A DNA stretch of 64,000 bases from Paramecium octaurelia (GCA_905182995.1 CAJJDP010000013.1:730199-794198); one strand, 5' to 3'. Positions 1 through 14,029 are shown, counted from the stretch's first letter. Numbers and translations: made by a program. The notes: generated by a model not told the origin, from the letters alone.

Positions 1-985
1 TAGAAACCAAATGGCAGATGTGAGATAATTTAAACTGTGAATAATTTAGAGACTTGCATTAAATTAACAAACGAACTTATCTAAAGATTGAGAGAAATTC
101 TGATTACAATAGATCAAAAGGCCTTTTTATGTTTTCGGACCTAGGATTTATAGCTTGGATGACTAATAATAGATGAAAAACAGATTGAACAACTAGTTGG
201 ATGCATGAATAATACATAATTAAGAAAGTAAAGGATTAAATATTAAAATCTCATTTTGACCACTTTGGAATCTAACTGTGTATCTATAAGAATAAATATA
301 TGTTTTAATTAGGGCTTATAACTTTAAACAAGTTCTTGAAGTCAAGGGTTATATGGATATTGAATTAGGTCTGATTTAAATTGTGCAACTAATAGAACTC
401 TAATTCTTAAATATTAACCTTAATTTCAGATGATATCATGGTTAATGCTATCTGTTAGTTGTATAGCATCTATTGAAAGTATTGACCTTTGCTTTAAAGA
501 GATTGTTTCAGATAAAAATAATCAATTTTAAATTATCCAAATAAGATTACTTAAGTTTGAATCATAAAGAATATGATCAAACAAACCAAATCATTTGAGA
601 TTATTTTTAAATAAATATTGAACATTAGGAGATGAATAATTATGGCTTAGATCGATTATCAATTAGAGTGTAATATATAGATTAATGTTGTAATTAAATA
701 TATTTATAAATTTCATCATCGTGTCGATATAGATATCAAATTAGTAGATTTTTTGTTGTATTTGTGATACAATATATTAATCATTTTGAGTATTAATTGT
801 AAAGTTGAAGAACATTCTTTTTTCATGAATTTAATTTAATATTGCATATGTGATGTTAACAATAAGTCTTAGTATCTTTAAGTTGTATAGAGATCAAATT
901 ACTCTAAAAGCATCATTGTATCAATCTACGCCTATTTTCAGCTATTAAAATTTTGAATTCTATCAATAATATTTTGAATTAAAAT
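1..985. other. 5' flank without a supported gene
   Basis: AT-rich sequence upstream of the first Cys-rich gene. I see no frame with convincing amino-acid composition, no RNA gene and no transposon end. A short plus-strand frame runs up to the ATG at 986, but nothing before it looks coding. Confidence 0.4.
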
Positions 986-3900
986 ATGGTTCGATTATTA
1001 CCAATCTTATATTGTTCTTTATAGAGAAGCTACTCAGGTATACTAAAGGAAATTATTTTATTTACTATGATTCTAAATATATCAAATAGAAAAGTAGTCT
1101 ATTCTAAATTGTCAGGTGTGTTCACATTTACAGATAATGGTAATATTAATAGTGATGTATAGATTGGAATTTGGGTAATTATTACACTTGTTTATATAAT
1201 GTCATAACTTGTGACACCTCAAATATTGTATTTATGGACAATTATTCGAAAATTGATAATTCCCTTGTCAGTAAGACATTCTATCTTGATCCTCATTATT
1301 AAGTCAGCTTTACTTTCAAATTTTGGAGGTATTAATTGATTAACATAGAATTGACGTTTGGAGCAGTAAGCTATTTGAAGTTTATGCTGATTAACAAATT
1401 AAATATTCAAGATCATTTTCAGACTCTGATACTCCAACAAACATTTGTCAAGATGCCACTAAGAGTGATGAATCCATTGAGATTACTATAACACTACTGC
1501 ATAATGATCCAGCTTTGTGGGTTGTTTTAAAAGGGTAAGGGTAACGTTGGGGAATTTCAGATTTCGAATTATCGATAGATGAATGCGCTCCAGGATGTGA
1601 TTCGTGTAGTTCGTCTCAATGTTTCAATTAAAAATCAGTACCAATTACTTTACCATGGACAACTCTGGAGACATTTCCTACTAAATTAGGATGTTTTGGT
1701 ATATGATTTTGCTATTTAGCATATAAATTTGAATGGACATATGGAACATATATGGAAATGGAAATTGATTTAGACACCCATATCAAGATCAGTGCCAAAA
1801 TCAGATTCTTATTATTAAATTATAATACTCCTACTCTAGATATAAAGCTTGATGATTAGTTAGTAACTTCATCTTAATAAATATCACCTCGCATAATTTG
1901 GACAAGATCATTTTGCAATCATGTTTAGATTCTGTAGGTAGCCATAAATGATTTTGTGCACACAAATCCAAAAATAAAAATTCGTGCTGATATTATCTTG
2001 ACACAATATGATGCTGCAGAAGGTCCACCTATTTTAGGAATACCAGATTTTCAATTATTCATCACAGTTTCTGAAAAATAGGTAGATACGGATTCATAAG
2101 GATTGCCTTATGAGGGTTGCTAATTAGATATATCTTAATTTATTGAAGGCTGCGCGTTTTGTGTTAGAAATGTATGTTTGCATTGTTAAGAAGGATGGAA
2201 TTATGTAGAATTAGAACAGAAATGCTCGCCAATCTGCGGAGATGCTAAACTTGTCTAGAACGAATAATGTGATGATGGTAATATTATCCCTTATGATGGA
2301 TGTTATAAATGTTAATATTCTTGCCCATAATATTGTAAGAACTGCGTAAAAGGAAAATGCATCGAATGCTAATAACCATAAATTTTAGTTAATGGGTAGT
2401 GTCTTATATAATGTAATTAAGTAGATTAGTATTCTATTTAATAATACACAGGATGTTTCAGTCAGATTGATAATGTCTAATTAAATGGATATTATTAACA
2501 CACTATGTTTAATTAAGATAATTTGAAGTTCTTTTTACATTAGTTTTTGGATTGTGATCCTTAACATTACGGAATTTTTGGATTTAATTACAACCAATGC
2601 AATGTAAATGATATATAATTGTGTGAAGATTAAGCTTGGAACATTTGTCATCAATGCAAAGATGGATATTAATTGACTAAGAGTCAGTAATAGTGTGTTC
2701 CAGTATGCAATGATGGTCAGATAGTAGATTTTGAAGTCTGTGATGATGCAAATGGAATTCAATTTGATGGTTGTTATAAATGCTAACAAAATTGCTAATT
2801 AGAATGTTCAAATTGTGTTAATTCATAATGTTTGAGATGCATAGAAGGATGGGATCTTATTGAAGGTTAATGCTTACCGAATTGTGGAGATGGAATTACA
2901 GTTCAAACTGAATAATGTGATGATGGTAATTAAGAAAGTGGTGATGGCTGTTATAAATGTTAGGCAGAATGTCCTTATTGTGAAATATGCAATTATTATA
3001 ATAAATGTTAGCTTTGTTAGGAACATTTTCGATCAGTAAATATGTTATGTTTACCTTATTGTGGTGATAATTATACAGAACCGGGTTTAGAGGAATGTGA
3101 CGATGGCAATCAAATTTAATATGATGGCTGTTATAATTGTTAACTAGAATGTGATACTCAGTGTAGGAAATGCATTTCTGGCTAATGTAAAGACATTTGC
3201 AAATTTGATGAATAGGAAATTGATGGAAAATGCTTCAAATTTAATCTTGAAGATTAAAGTATAAATAATTTTTATGATTGTCCTGATGGATGTTCAAAAT
3301 GTGTATAAGGTGGCGAATGCTTAAATTGCTAATAGAACTATGTACTTTATGGAGGATTATGCTATTAGATTGAATGTGGAAATGGGATACAAGAACTTCT
3401 TGAAGAGTGTGATGATGGTAATATTACAAATAATGATGGCTGTTCCAATGATTGTAAAATTGAAAGTAATTGGAATTGTTTTACTAAGAACACATAAACC
3501 AATTAGTGTTTTTCCATTACATAAGTGTCTCTTAATTATGTGAATTAGACAAAGTACTACCAATATGTTCAACTGAATTTTTCTAAAAAGGTTGTTCTTG
3601 GTAATGATTCAGATATCAATAATTTTCCTGCAAAAGATTCATTTCAAATTTTAGGATTGCAACCAGATGAGTATATCATCAACTGCAATCCAAAAGTTCC
3701 TATTTCTTAAGATGAATCTAGGAATGTTCAATATGAATTCTAAATTTATTTTAACTACTAAATAAAAAGAAAACTCATATTTAATATTTAGTTAAATGAA
3801 ACTATTTTGGATGAGAATGGGATTGTTTTATCTCCGACTAATGTATCGGTTGAACTCAAAGTTCCTAAGATTTTAACAAGACCGCAATTAACAGCTTCTA

Positions 3901-5063
3901 AGACATTAAAAAATGTTGGTCACGGTATGATGATTGGTTTGTGTTGTAGTGGCTTCTTAATGTTGGCTTTAGGAAAGTTTTCGGAAGTAATACAATTAAT
4001 GGACATACTCTAATAACAATAATTTTTAAAATACTTAAATTTCGATTATCCTCAAAACGTCAATGTTTATTTTGAATCTTCAAATTTTATTACTCTTCAA
4101 CCTCTATTGAATTATATCAATTTTCCAGACTTTTATGAAAATATATTTTCATAAGAGTTTCAATAGAGTGTTGGCAAGTTTCATGAGTATTAAATAAATG
4201 CTGATTTCCTTACCAATATTGAAAGCTTTATATTTTAAATTTCAGTGGGATGCATTTGTTGTTCACTGCTTTATTTATATGAAAAATTTATCTCAAAACA
4301 CATTTCTATAACTAAAATTTTCAATTTTATTAAACAATCTAAATCAAAATATTTAGAATCCATTTGGGTTTATCTTTATAAATATAAAAAGAAACACTTA
4401 GAAATTAAATAGATCTTCAGTCAAGAGGTTTTAATGAACTTCATTTATATTAATAGTTAGGACTTGATGTTCAAAGTTGGTTTATTTTTGATTTCGAATA
4501 CGAAATCTGAAATTCGAGAAAGAGTTTCCTTATTAATTTGCTTCTTTTATTTAGGAAATATATTGTTTATATTCCTCTATAACTATGGAAAAAGCAAGGT
4601 TCAGAATTAACTCACATAAGTTGTTTAACTTAAACATGAAAAACTAATATTATTTAAATAGTTCTCTTTTCATTTTATATTAACGCAAATTCAATTTTAT
4701 CCTATACTTCAAAGCCTGCTAATATCTATGGTTAATACTACTTATATTGCTTTGATTTTAGGTTTCAAACTTAAAATTCAAAGAATTGAGCTATTAACTA
4801 TTTTATCTTATGAACTCCCAATAACAATTTTCACACTCTTAAACCTTTCATATTCTGATAATTTGAAAGACTATTTCTCTTTAAATTAGCAAATATATGT
4901 TGGATTCGCATAAATTGGATTGCTAGTTTCCAGTTTAATAGGTCCTTTAATCTAAATTATTGTTGAGTGTTAGAGTTAATACAAAAAATTTAAATAAAAA
5001 AATACTGAAAAGGAAGAGGCTCGAAGTAAAACCTCTACAAATATTTTTATTTAAGCATTTTGA
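986..5063 (+). CDS. Cys-rich (DUF4215/furin-like repeat) multi-pass membrane protein
   Basis: Removing three tiny introns (1140-1162, 1329-1348, 1699-1719; 23, 20 and 21 nt) gives 4014 nt, 1337 residues, ending at TGA 5061-5063 with TAA/TAG as Gln. Residues about 1-190 form a secreted-type N-terminal domain. About 190-810 is a Cys-rich array with repeated CDDGN...DGCYKCQ motifs (near nt 2265, 2915, 3100, 3405), like the DUF4215/myxococcus Cys-rich and furin-like repeats of ciliate surface proteins. From about residue 960 there are roughly six hydrophobic segments and then a basic tail. It probably sits in the plasma membrane with the Cys-rich part outside; ligand unknown. The ATG at 986 opens a hydrophobic leader (MVRLLPILYC). 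An alternative start lies at 1067. An apparent stop near 1705 is inside the third intron. Confidence 0.85.
1140..1719 (+). other. Three tiny introns of the first Cys-rich gene
   Basis: Introns at 1140-1162 (23 nt), 1329-1348 (20 nt, at the short end for any eukaryote) and 1699-1719 (21 nt, containing an in-frame TGA). All begin GTA and end TAG. Removing them joins frames that read SGVFTFTDN/DWNLGNYY, FTFKFW/RIDVWSS and TKLGCF/AYKFEW. The spliced length is a multiple of three. Calls rest on frame joining, not on transcripts. Confidence 0.85.
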
Positions 5064-6090
5064 ATACAAGATAGGATTGTATTTGTTTGTGAGTTTTATA
5101 AAGTGTTAAAACACAAAATAATAAATTCTATAATTTAAACCCATGAATAAATTTTAAAACTACGCTTAGATTTTATTGATACTTTTCTATCTATGTTAAT
5201 ATAATTCCTTAATCCCATTCAATAAAATAAATAATAGTTTTATTATTATAATTTACTTTGAAGAATTCTCTTAACATTATATTTTAGCAGAATAATAGAT
5301 GTAGTGGCCATTCCAATTTTTGATCATGTAAAGTTAACTACAAAGTTCAAAGTAATATTTATTAAAATATTTTAATTAATAAATCAACATTAATAGAAAA
5401 TATTACAAACACCTTATTCAAAGTTATTTTTGAATTTCTGGTTATTTAATGAACAGCGTAATAAGATCAGGAAATAAAGCATTATTCTTTAATGGAATTA
5501 TTTAGACTGTTAATAGAATGATGAAAAATTTTGCAATTAAGAAAAATGTTCACTATTTCTAGTAAATTTCAAATTTTCAAATAGAATTAAGTATCGAGAA
5601 AATAAATAATCTCATATCATCAAACATTTATTCGCCTTGTAATCAAAATAAAGACCATCGTAAATCTTTAAAGTTAAAGGAACCAGCTTATCTATAAATA
5701 GAAAATAAAATGGATGTTTTTGTATTTTTTAATAGGCTTAATGTTTATATTTATATTTATAACAGTTTATAAAAAGAAAAAACAATTATTTACTTTATTC
5801 CTAATAAAGAAAAGTAAAATTTATTTTATATAAAAAGTATTTAAAGATTTTGAGATGATAATCTTGTTTAAGGTTTTTCTCTTATTTTATTGATTCTGAG
5901 AAGCTATAATAATTTAGTTTCTTAAGAAAGATATATAAAATCGGGTATTCATCAATTAAATTCATATTCATATCTGAAATAATATGAAAATAAATAGTTA
6001 AAATATTTCTATGATAGATTAATAGAAGTCAAAATGGATTAAATAAATCTCTTAAGCTAATTATTATAAATAAATAAAGTATTTCTCTTT
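5064..6090. other. Intergenic stretch, about 1 kb
   Basis: Lies between two plus-strand genes. Very AT-rich with many A and T runs. I see no convincing protein frame. It probably holds the 3' end of the Cys-rich gene and the promoter of the next gene; no specific motif is called. Confidence 0.4.
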
Positions 6091-9000
6091 ATGAAATTTT
6101 TCTTTCAATTCACTTTAATCACAACTCTTCTGTTCAAAAGAGTATTATGCTAGTCAATAATATGTGAGGTAATTTAAATGGAACCTGGATAAATATTTAT
6201 AACAAGAAAAATGCTCCCCTTTATTATCTAAAGCGATCGAAAAGATATATAGGAATTTAATTATAGTGATTACAGTATTATTCGGAACAAAGTAAAAGTT
6301 AAAAATTATGACGTAAATCAAATTATCTAAGCTAAAATGCTTCCCTCATTTAGTGTAGATTAAGTTTTGAATAGGTTGTTTTGTTAACTTAGAAAGACTG
6401 AAAATTATTTTATCTCTTGTATAGAGGAAGTAAAATTTAACCAAGATTAAGCTATAAATGCCTAAGATTTACCAAATTTCTAGATTAATTTAAGTATTGA
6501 AAAGGATGAAGACTGTTAAGAATTTTATTTCAATTAAAATTCAGAATTTCTTGTATTCTGCTTTTCAAGTTCCTACCTTAGTGTATACAACACTAATTTT
6601 TAATAATAAACTACTTTACTACGCAGATTTTAATTTAATTACATTGAGCACTCCTCATGTAAAAGATCATATTATTAAATAAATGATAATCATTATATCA
6701 TATCCTTCTAATAATGTTATAATTGGGCATGTTTCACTTATTATGAGAATTAAATATATCTGATATTGAATGAAGATATTGCTTTTAAAAAATACTCTTT
6801 AGAAATAAAATATCTTGAGAAAGTTGAAGAATGTTAATTGCGCCTTTTTCTTATTGCAAAGGCTAGTTATTATCAATTTAGTATTAATAAATAAAACAAA
6901 ATATCATTTAATATGGAAGTGTTAAATTATGAAAACTTAAAATAAATATTATTTTATTAAACTTGCTCTATCGTGTATTATATTAAATATGTGCCCTCAG
7001 TTAATAAGACGATAATCTTCAAATAAAATTATTCTCATGAGTTTGATGGTACTTAATTGTAAGCCAACCTTTTTCAGAATATCCTCATTATTAAACATAA
7101 TGACGAACTTTAAATTATTTATAATGAATAATTTTAATAGGTTAATAAAATAGATTCTGCAATAATCAAATTTGATAAACAATATAATGTGATATATTAA
7201 TTCGATCCTATTTCTGATGAAATCATTTTTTATTACCTATCATATCCAAAAAACTTCATTTAGCCTACAAAAAAATATGTAATTCTTATTCATAGTTAAA
7301 CTTTCCCAGTTTAATATGATGACGAATGTTTTGAGATTAATTATACTTCAAAAACTATTAATTCAACTAGGAACTTATCACTTGTTGATGAGTGCTAATA
7401 CTCCACTACTTAATATTACAGCAAAAGTGGTTTAAATTTAATGAATGAATATCAAATAGTGCAACCTTCTAGCACTGATTTGAAAATAGATATTTTTGAC
7501 AAAAAACCATTGTTCAAAATTTGTCTAAAATTATAGAAGATCCTCAAATACAATTAGAATTCATAATTACTATATTATGAAAAACATTCTTAGTAATCAT
7601 TTTTATTACTAAAAAGTGAAAATTGTATTTATAAGTATAATTGTGAAGGATATCTCTAATTGATAATTTAATTATCATCTGTTAAGGTATTTTCTTACGA
7701 AAATTCAATCCTCTTCTGGTATTCAAAATAAGGAATTAAACTGATAGAATTCAAAAGTACTGAAGTAAAAAATTTAGAAATTCAATTTGAAAGTGAGATT
7801 ATCAATATTTTTTAATTCCAAAATTTTGTATTGGTATAAACCAAAAACCTAGAAGAGCTAAGAATTATTGATATCAATCTATAACATGTAATTGCAATCA
7901 ACCTATTATTTAAAAGGATCTTAAAACAATTTTTTAGTCATTATTTTCAAAGTAACTTAACGTATCACTCTTTTTATTATTCTAATTTTATCACTTATTT
8001 TTTGTAATTACAAGACTATGTCATAATTGATGCAAACCAGAAAAGTTATTTATTTCGAGTCGATTAAATTTAGATTGTTTATCTAAAATAACTTATATAC
8101 ATATAGAATTATATTTTAAGTGTACATCTCATGAATAATTAAATAATTGAGTATATGCTTGATTAAGACTAAATATCGGTTCTAAATGTTATTAATTTGA
8201 CCAATTATGAGATTATAAGACCACTAGAATACTAAATCAACGATAACTACTTCAGTTTAGGTGTGAGAAATGCTTCAAATAGCTTTATTTTATTGTTTGC
8301 TATTAAAAATTTATTTCCCATTTAATTATTAAATACTATTCAAATAGGGAGAGTTAATTTTTGGTTTTAAGAATAGTATTTACTGTATTATGATTAAAAT
8401 GATGTTTTAATTTTATTTAATTTAGCAAATTTTGAGGTTTAAATAGATAATTTTTAAACTGATGATGTTAACGAGCAATAATATAATTTTCAATTGGTTC
8501 CCATTGGTTCAAATAATTCTCCTTTGAATTTATCATTCACTTTGCAGTACTACAACAATTGCTATCAATTAATTTCAAAATCTAAATATGCATCATTAAA
8601 TTATTCTAAAAATAAACAACCTAAAGTTTAAATTAGTCATTATGTAACAGGTCCTATAGACCAACTTACGATAGTAGAATAGGAAAATTTTCAAATTGAT
8701 GGCCCATTAATTCTTTATGAACTGACTCCCAAAGAATTGAAAATAAAAACCATTGAACTAGGGTCTATTTTCACTGTTATTCCGAATTTTAGAATGAAAT
8801 TTGTATAATTTGAAAATAGTTCATTGATTCTAATCAACAACTTCGATCAATTGATATTGAACGATGAAAAAGAGCTTCTACTTAATCAGTTTTTAATAAA
8901 TGAATAATCTATTTTATTTTTGTTTCTTAAAGACAATTAAATAGTAAATGCAAGGATTTATTTGATAGATGAGATAAATTGTAATTTAAGGCAGGATCCT

Positions 9001-9987
9001 ATATTTAAAATAAATATTAGTTTTTCAACCTCATAAATTGTTCTATAAAGTTTTAGAACTGGAAATTTAATTGTAATTTAAACGTATTATGAATTATTCA
9101 TTTATGAAATTGTTGAATTTAGTATTAAGAAGATTGATATCTAATTTCGATTGAATCACCTTCTTAAGATCAACGGAGATAATTAACTATACATATCGCT
9201 AACATTCGAGGATAGCAAGTAAAGGTTGGTTTTTCAAATTCTATTTCTCAATGGATTTCAATTTCAAGTATAAGGAACAGCAACTCTAAATTTGGGTTTT
9301 ATTTTAGCTTAACTAGAAAAATACTTAAAAACAGGCGTTGATGATTTTGTAGCAGAATATTCCTAATTTTATTTTTTAGATTGTATGATTGAGGATGAAA
9401 TAGCAATAATCTAAATCTTGTAAATCATCCGAAAATATACAATTATAAGCGAAATAATTATCACAATGTAAAAATTTGAACTCTCTTACAGACCATTAAA
9501 ATTTATACGAAACAATGCTAACGCAGATAGTACACATTTAAAATACTATGAGTAAAATAACTTAATCCTAAAGACATCTTCTGATGAAACATACTTTTAT
9601 GATTTATCAGAGCATTAAAATCTTTATGATTATATAGGAAAATAAGTATAATCGCAAAATTAGTATCACAAACTTAATACTACTCATTTTATTATGTACA
9701 TACCTAAGGAAGATTAGATTTTCATTGCAAAAATTGGTTATCAAGTTTTCATTAATACAGAATATTAAGGAAATAAATCATTTACATTAGTGGCAGAAAA
9801 CATGTTATCAAATTTACAATTAATAGTATAAATTTAGGAGATTAAAGATGATCAGATTAATTACAACAACAGTGTAAAAATATTCTTAATAATATTTGGT
9901 GTAATTGTTGTTTTTTGTTTTCTTATTCGAAGAATGAGATTAAAACATAGATAGGTTAAGAACTAGAATTTTTCTGGCCTTTAATGA
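6091..9987 (+). CDS. Large type I membrane protein, unrecognised
   Basis: One uninterrupted frame of 1299 codons (TGA at 9985-9987) gives 1298 residues with no intron needed. The ATG at 6091 starts a classic signal peptide (MKFFFQFTLITTLLF). Near the C-terminus one strong membrane segment (FLIIFGVIVVFCFLI, about residues 1265-1280) is followed by basic RRMRLKHR and a short tail, so most of the protein should face the lumen or outside. The body is rich in Asn, Gln, Ile, Phe and Tyr, with beta-prone stretches and scattered Cys (FEINYTS, DECQYSTTQ). I recognise no domain; a beta-propeller or Ig-like ectodomain is possible but unproven. The adjacent genes are unrelated in type. Confidence 0.85.
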
Positions 9988-11150
9988 AGACTAAGAATAT
10001 CCAACTGATGAGTAATTATTATAAAATAAAGCGTTCAAATATATTAATTTTATATAAACTTCTATTTACATAGAATGACTTTATATAAATATATACATAA
10101 TATAATTATTTACATTTAATATTTGGGCTCAATCTATTAATTATCTTATCAAATGTGAAAATCATCTAAATATATTAAATCATAAATTTAATGATTAAAA
10201 TTTAACAACAAACATTAATAAAAAAGGTTACCGTTAAATAGTAAACTCTCAATTAGGCGTTTTGCTTATTCTTATATAAAAAATTTCGATTAATTTTGAT
10301 CATAGCATTACTATTAAACTAAAATTTTATCAATTTATCCGTTGATGCAAAATGAAACCATTATATTGATCACACTTGATGTTACTTTTGGATAAAGATT
10401 ATATATAAAGACTAAATTATAGAATCAATATTAAAAGTATCACACAATTAATGAAATTGAGTTATCTTTGGCAAAATTATAGAATTTGATCAAAAATATT
10501 GTAATATACAATTCAAATCTTAAATAGATCCAATAATGAGGAGTAAATTTATTAAGATTTATATCAACTAATCATTTCATAACAACTGCAACATTAATAG
10601 AAATCTCTTGCAAATTTCTTGAAATTTGTTAATCAATTTCTCTTAGAATACTTCAGTAATAATTTATAACACTCTTCCTTCAAAATTAGTTAATGTATTA
10701 TCCCTATTAATATAATTAAAATATAGTAAATCTTTTTGCGTAAACAGCTAATTGAGAAATATTTGATTTTTAAACTTGATCAAAAGGTATTATCCTGAAT
10801 GTTTTACCATTTTATATCCCTTTACAGATAAAAATGTGCTCATCCCTCAGTAGTATAAAGCCACTTGCATCGATGATGTTATAGGGGAACTATAATGATG
10901 GTAATTTATACAACTTTTTCATATTTGCTATAAAGTTATATTATGTTCTGAGCATTCTCCTTATGATTTGAAGAAAACCTTTCCATTCAAATTTTGAGAT
11001 CAGCATAGATACATATTGAGATATGAAATAGCATTTATGCTTAATAAAATAGTTACTGTTTATAATTTTCTATAACCAATTTCTATATAGATGTAAGAAT
11101 AATAAGTTAATAGAAATATTAATTGCTTTTTGCATATATAATACTTCTAA
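9988..11150. other. Intergenic stretch between convergent genes
   Basis: About 1.2 kb between the 3' ends of the large membrane-protein gene and the TPR gene. Short fragments near 10350-10530 have a weak coding-like look on the plus strand but are broken by TGA. No gene is called. Confidence 0.4.
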
Positions 11151-13200
11151 TCATATTTTATTTCTTTCATTCTGTTTTTTCTTATCCTCCCTGAGCCCCT
11201 AATGACAAATTGTACATAAATACTGCTTTGACTAAACATTATTTTAATAATTACTATAAGTCTATTAATACTCTTGTTTCTAAGGGTATATATTTATAGC
11301 TCTCCTTGCAGCCTAAATTGCTTCAGCAAAATCTCCGGTTTTTAATAAAGTTTTTGCTAAATTATATGATTAAAAATATACCCAAGTGAATATAAGCAAG
11401 ATGACATCTTGGATTAACTTTTATGGCTTCAGCAAGCCAATATATGGCATCATCATCTTTATTCATAATCTATAATGTAATTCCTACAGTTTAAGCTAAG
11501 TAAATTTACCAATATGAGCCTTAGCTGCATCATCCTATGGGTTTAATTGATTAGATCTGGTAAAACATGCAAGCGCCTCATCATATCTATGTAGGTTCAA
11601 TAACGATTTTCCTTAATTTTAGTCAAAATCAGAATATACCAGCAGTATTCCAAATCGAAAAGACATTACCATTGAGTTTAAGGGCTTAGTTTAAAGGTAT
11701 AATTGCCTCTTCAAATCTACCTGTGTTAAATAGAGACCTTCCTAAAATTGTTATTTTCACATTTACCTTTTTGAAAAAAAGCCTAATAATTAGTTGGCTA
11801 TATTTAGATCAATTAGTCAAAACTTTCAATAGCCTCTTGATATCTGTCTAAATTATATAATGCCATTCCTAAAGTGATTAAGTTAGATTGAATTGTACCT
11901 TTTCTCAAATAAGCATCATAACACATTGGATTATTTTTGATAGCCATATCATAGTATTCAATACATTCTTCTTCCCTTCCAAGATTGAATAATGCAGTTC
12001 CTAAATAATCATTCTAAATAAAGCATACCCATTAATAAATTTATCAAAGGATGATCCGGTGTTATTTCAAGGGCTAAGTCAAAATTCTCTACAGCTTCTT
12101 CGAAAAGATTTAAATTAAATAATGCATATCCTTAATTATTGAATTTAAAAAATACCCTTATTGCCAAGAGCAATGTTACCTCTTGGATTAATTTCAAGTG
12201 ATTTATCAGAATATTCAATTGCCTCTTCAAAGCGATCTAATTAAATTAATGCTCCGGCTAAAGTAAACTTTCAATATTATTTACAGATGGTAGCATAAGG
12301 TACATAGCCATTCGGATATAATTGAACAGCTTTTAGACATTATGCTATTGCTTCTACAGGCTTATGTTAAGCTGCTAAGATCCTTCCTAAAATATCATTT
12401 TCGCTAAACATACCCTTGATATCATAGGCTTCTGAATAATTTTCATCTATTTGAATTATCTAATCACAAGCTTCTAATGCTTCTTCATATCTAAATAACA
12501 TAAGTAATGCTCTTGCTTAAATTAATTTATCCTTAAGATACCTCGAACAGAATAAGCAAATTTATCAATATCAGTTTCCAAAATTGATTAATCACACAAC
12601 TAAATAGCTTCTTCATATTTTCTTAAACCAACTAACGACGATGCTAAAATTACATTTGATTGAAAAATTACCTTTCAAGATATTTAACAACTATAAATTC
12701 TAACCAAACTTTTACGCTTCCTCATAAAACTTGTAAGCCCCAGCATACCCATCCATACTCTCTAGTGTTATCCCTATATTCAAAATTACAACATTATTAC
12801 CTAGATAAATTAGAGTTACTTGATTATGGGGTTAGATCTTAGAAAAATTTTCAAAAGCCTCTTAATATCTATCTAACTTAACTAATGCTATCCCTAAAAT
12901 AGGTTTAGGATATTTATACCTTTGATATAATGCAGTTAACCATTATCTGGATTTATAGTAAGTGCTTTATTAACACATTCGAGAGCCTCTTCATATTCAT
13001 CTAATCTTATTAAAATATTTGCTAAGGGGTTAAAATATATTACTACCTTTATGCATTAATAATTCATCATCATTCTTTTTGTTATCTTTGAGAAGTTCAT
13101 TCTCTTTGATTTTTTCTTCTATCTCAGAGAAGGCTTCATCATAATTTCCCTCATCCAATAATTGTTTCACTATAAATCTTATATTTTCATATGATTACAT
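11151..13200 (-). CDS. Tetratricopeptide-repeat (TPR) protein
   Basis: The start is the ATG at 13198-13200 (MQSYENIRFIV), the stop the TGA at 11151-11153. Removing 14 introns of 25-30 nt leaves 1677 nt, 558 residues. The protein is about fourteen 34-residue TPR units with the usual pattern (L-x2-Y-x2-A-x3-F/Y-x2-A-I-x-P), for example LIRLDEYEEALECVNKALTI. TPR arrays are helical scaffolds that bind peptides, often in trafficking, ciliary or chaperone complexes; the partner here is unknown. The tail (QYLCTICHQG, then Lys/Glu-rich) has a Cys-x2-Cys-His group. No signal peptide, so probably cytosolic. Each repeat carries one intron at the same place, which suggests growth by duplication of an exon-intron unit. 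Confidence 0.9.
11357..13046 (-). other. Array of 14 tiny introns, one per TPR
   Basis: Introns at 13022-13046, 12894-12919, 12774-12800, 12644-12671, 12516-12541, 12387-12413, 12258-12284, 12131-12155, 12001-12028, 11869-11898, 11742-11766, 11612-11639, 11484-11509 and 11357-11381. All are GT...AG, 25-30 nt, and most split a codon after its first base next to a KG-like dipeptide in each repeat. Together they total 373 nt, and removal restores one frame across the whole gene. Confidence 0.88.
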
Positions 13201-14029
13201 TTTAATAAATCTTTGTCAACAATCTCTTACTATGGGAATTGGACGGCATCAATAATTTGAGGTTTTCTTATTATTTTTTATTGTTATTTCTTCTCTTACA
13301 CATCATTCTAAATCATTTTCTTGAGTTTCGAATTGATAATATCTTTTTTCTATTATTTATTTAATTTAATAAGATTTCTATTATTTTTTAATTAAATTAG
13401 GAGACTTTCTGATGAATTCCGACAAATTTTGATAATGAAACTACTAATATTGATGTGCTTCTAAATAAAGTTATGTGAATTGAAGCAGATTCTTTTGGAA
13501 TTACCTTTAGAAGTGCCTATAATATAGAAGAAATAAAATATTCTAAAACATATCATAGTCAATAACCTTATTCATGATTCCTTGAAACTATTTTTTGGAT
13601 CTTTTTGAATGAAACTATAATAATATCAATAAATAGTGATTATTTTGGATTTTGCTCATAGTATTCTTATATAAATCTTACACTTTTCAATTTTTAACAT
13701 TTTTTAACTCTCTACAATTTATCTGTGCTATTTGTAGTTTATTCATGTGATTGGTTATATGTGGATATTTATTTTATAGCTTTATAAGCTAATAGCTTAT
13801 TAAGTAATGATATTCATAATATGAAACTCTTTTTTTGCCACTTGAAAACTAGATGAATTGATCTTTGGTATACTAATAACCTATTCGATTGGCAATTTTT
13901 AAACGAGATTATAGATTGAACCATTAACTTTACTACTTGTTAGAAAGAAATACAGATTCACAAACAATATATGTAAATTTTAGTCAAATGATCATTGACA
14001 ACTACGCTTTAAAAGTTTTGCAAATTTAA
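13201..14029. other. Stretch without a supported gene
   Basis: Begins with the upstream region of the TPR gene. From about 13430 one plus-strand frame reads on to 14280 with several TGA codons, at about the density chance would give. Parts could be the decayed 5' end of the tract that follows, but the evidence is too weak to call. Confidence 0.3.

Noticed and set aside
1699-1719. In-frame TGA in the first Cys-rich gene
   Set aside because: It lies inside a 21-nt GT...AG intron whose removal joins good coding sequence.
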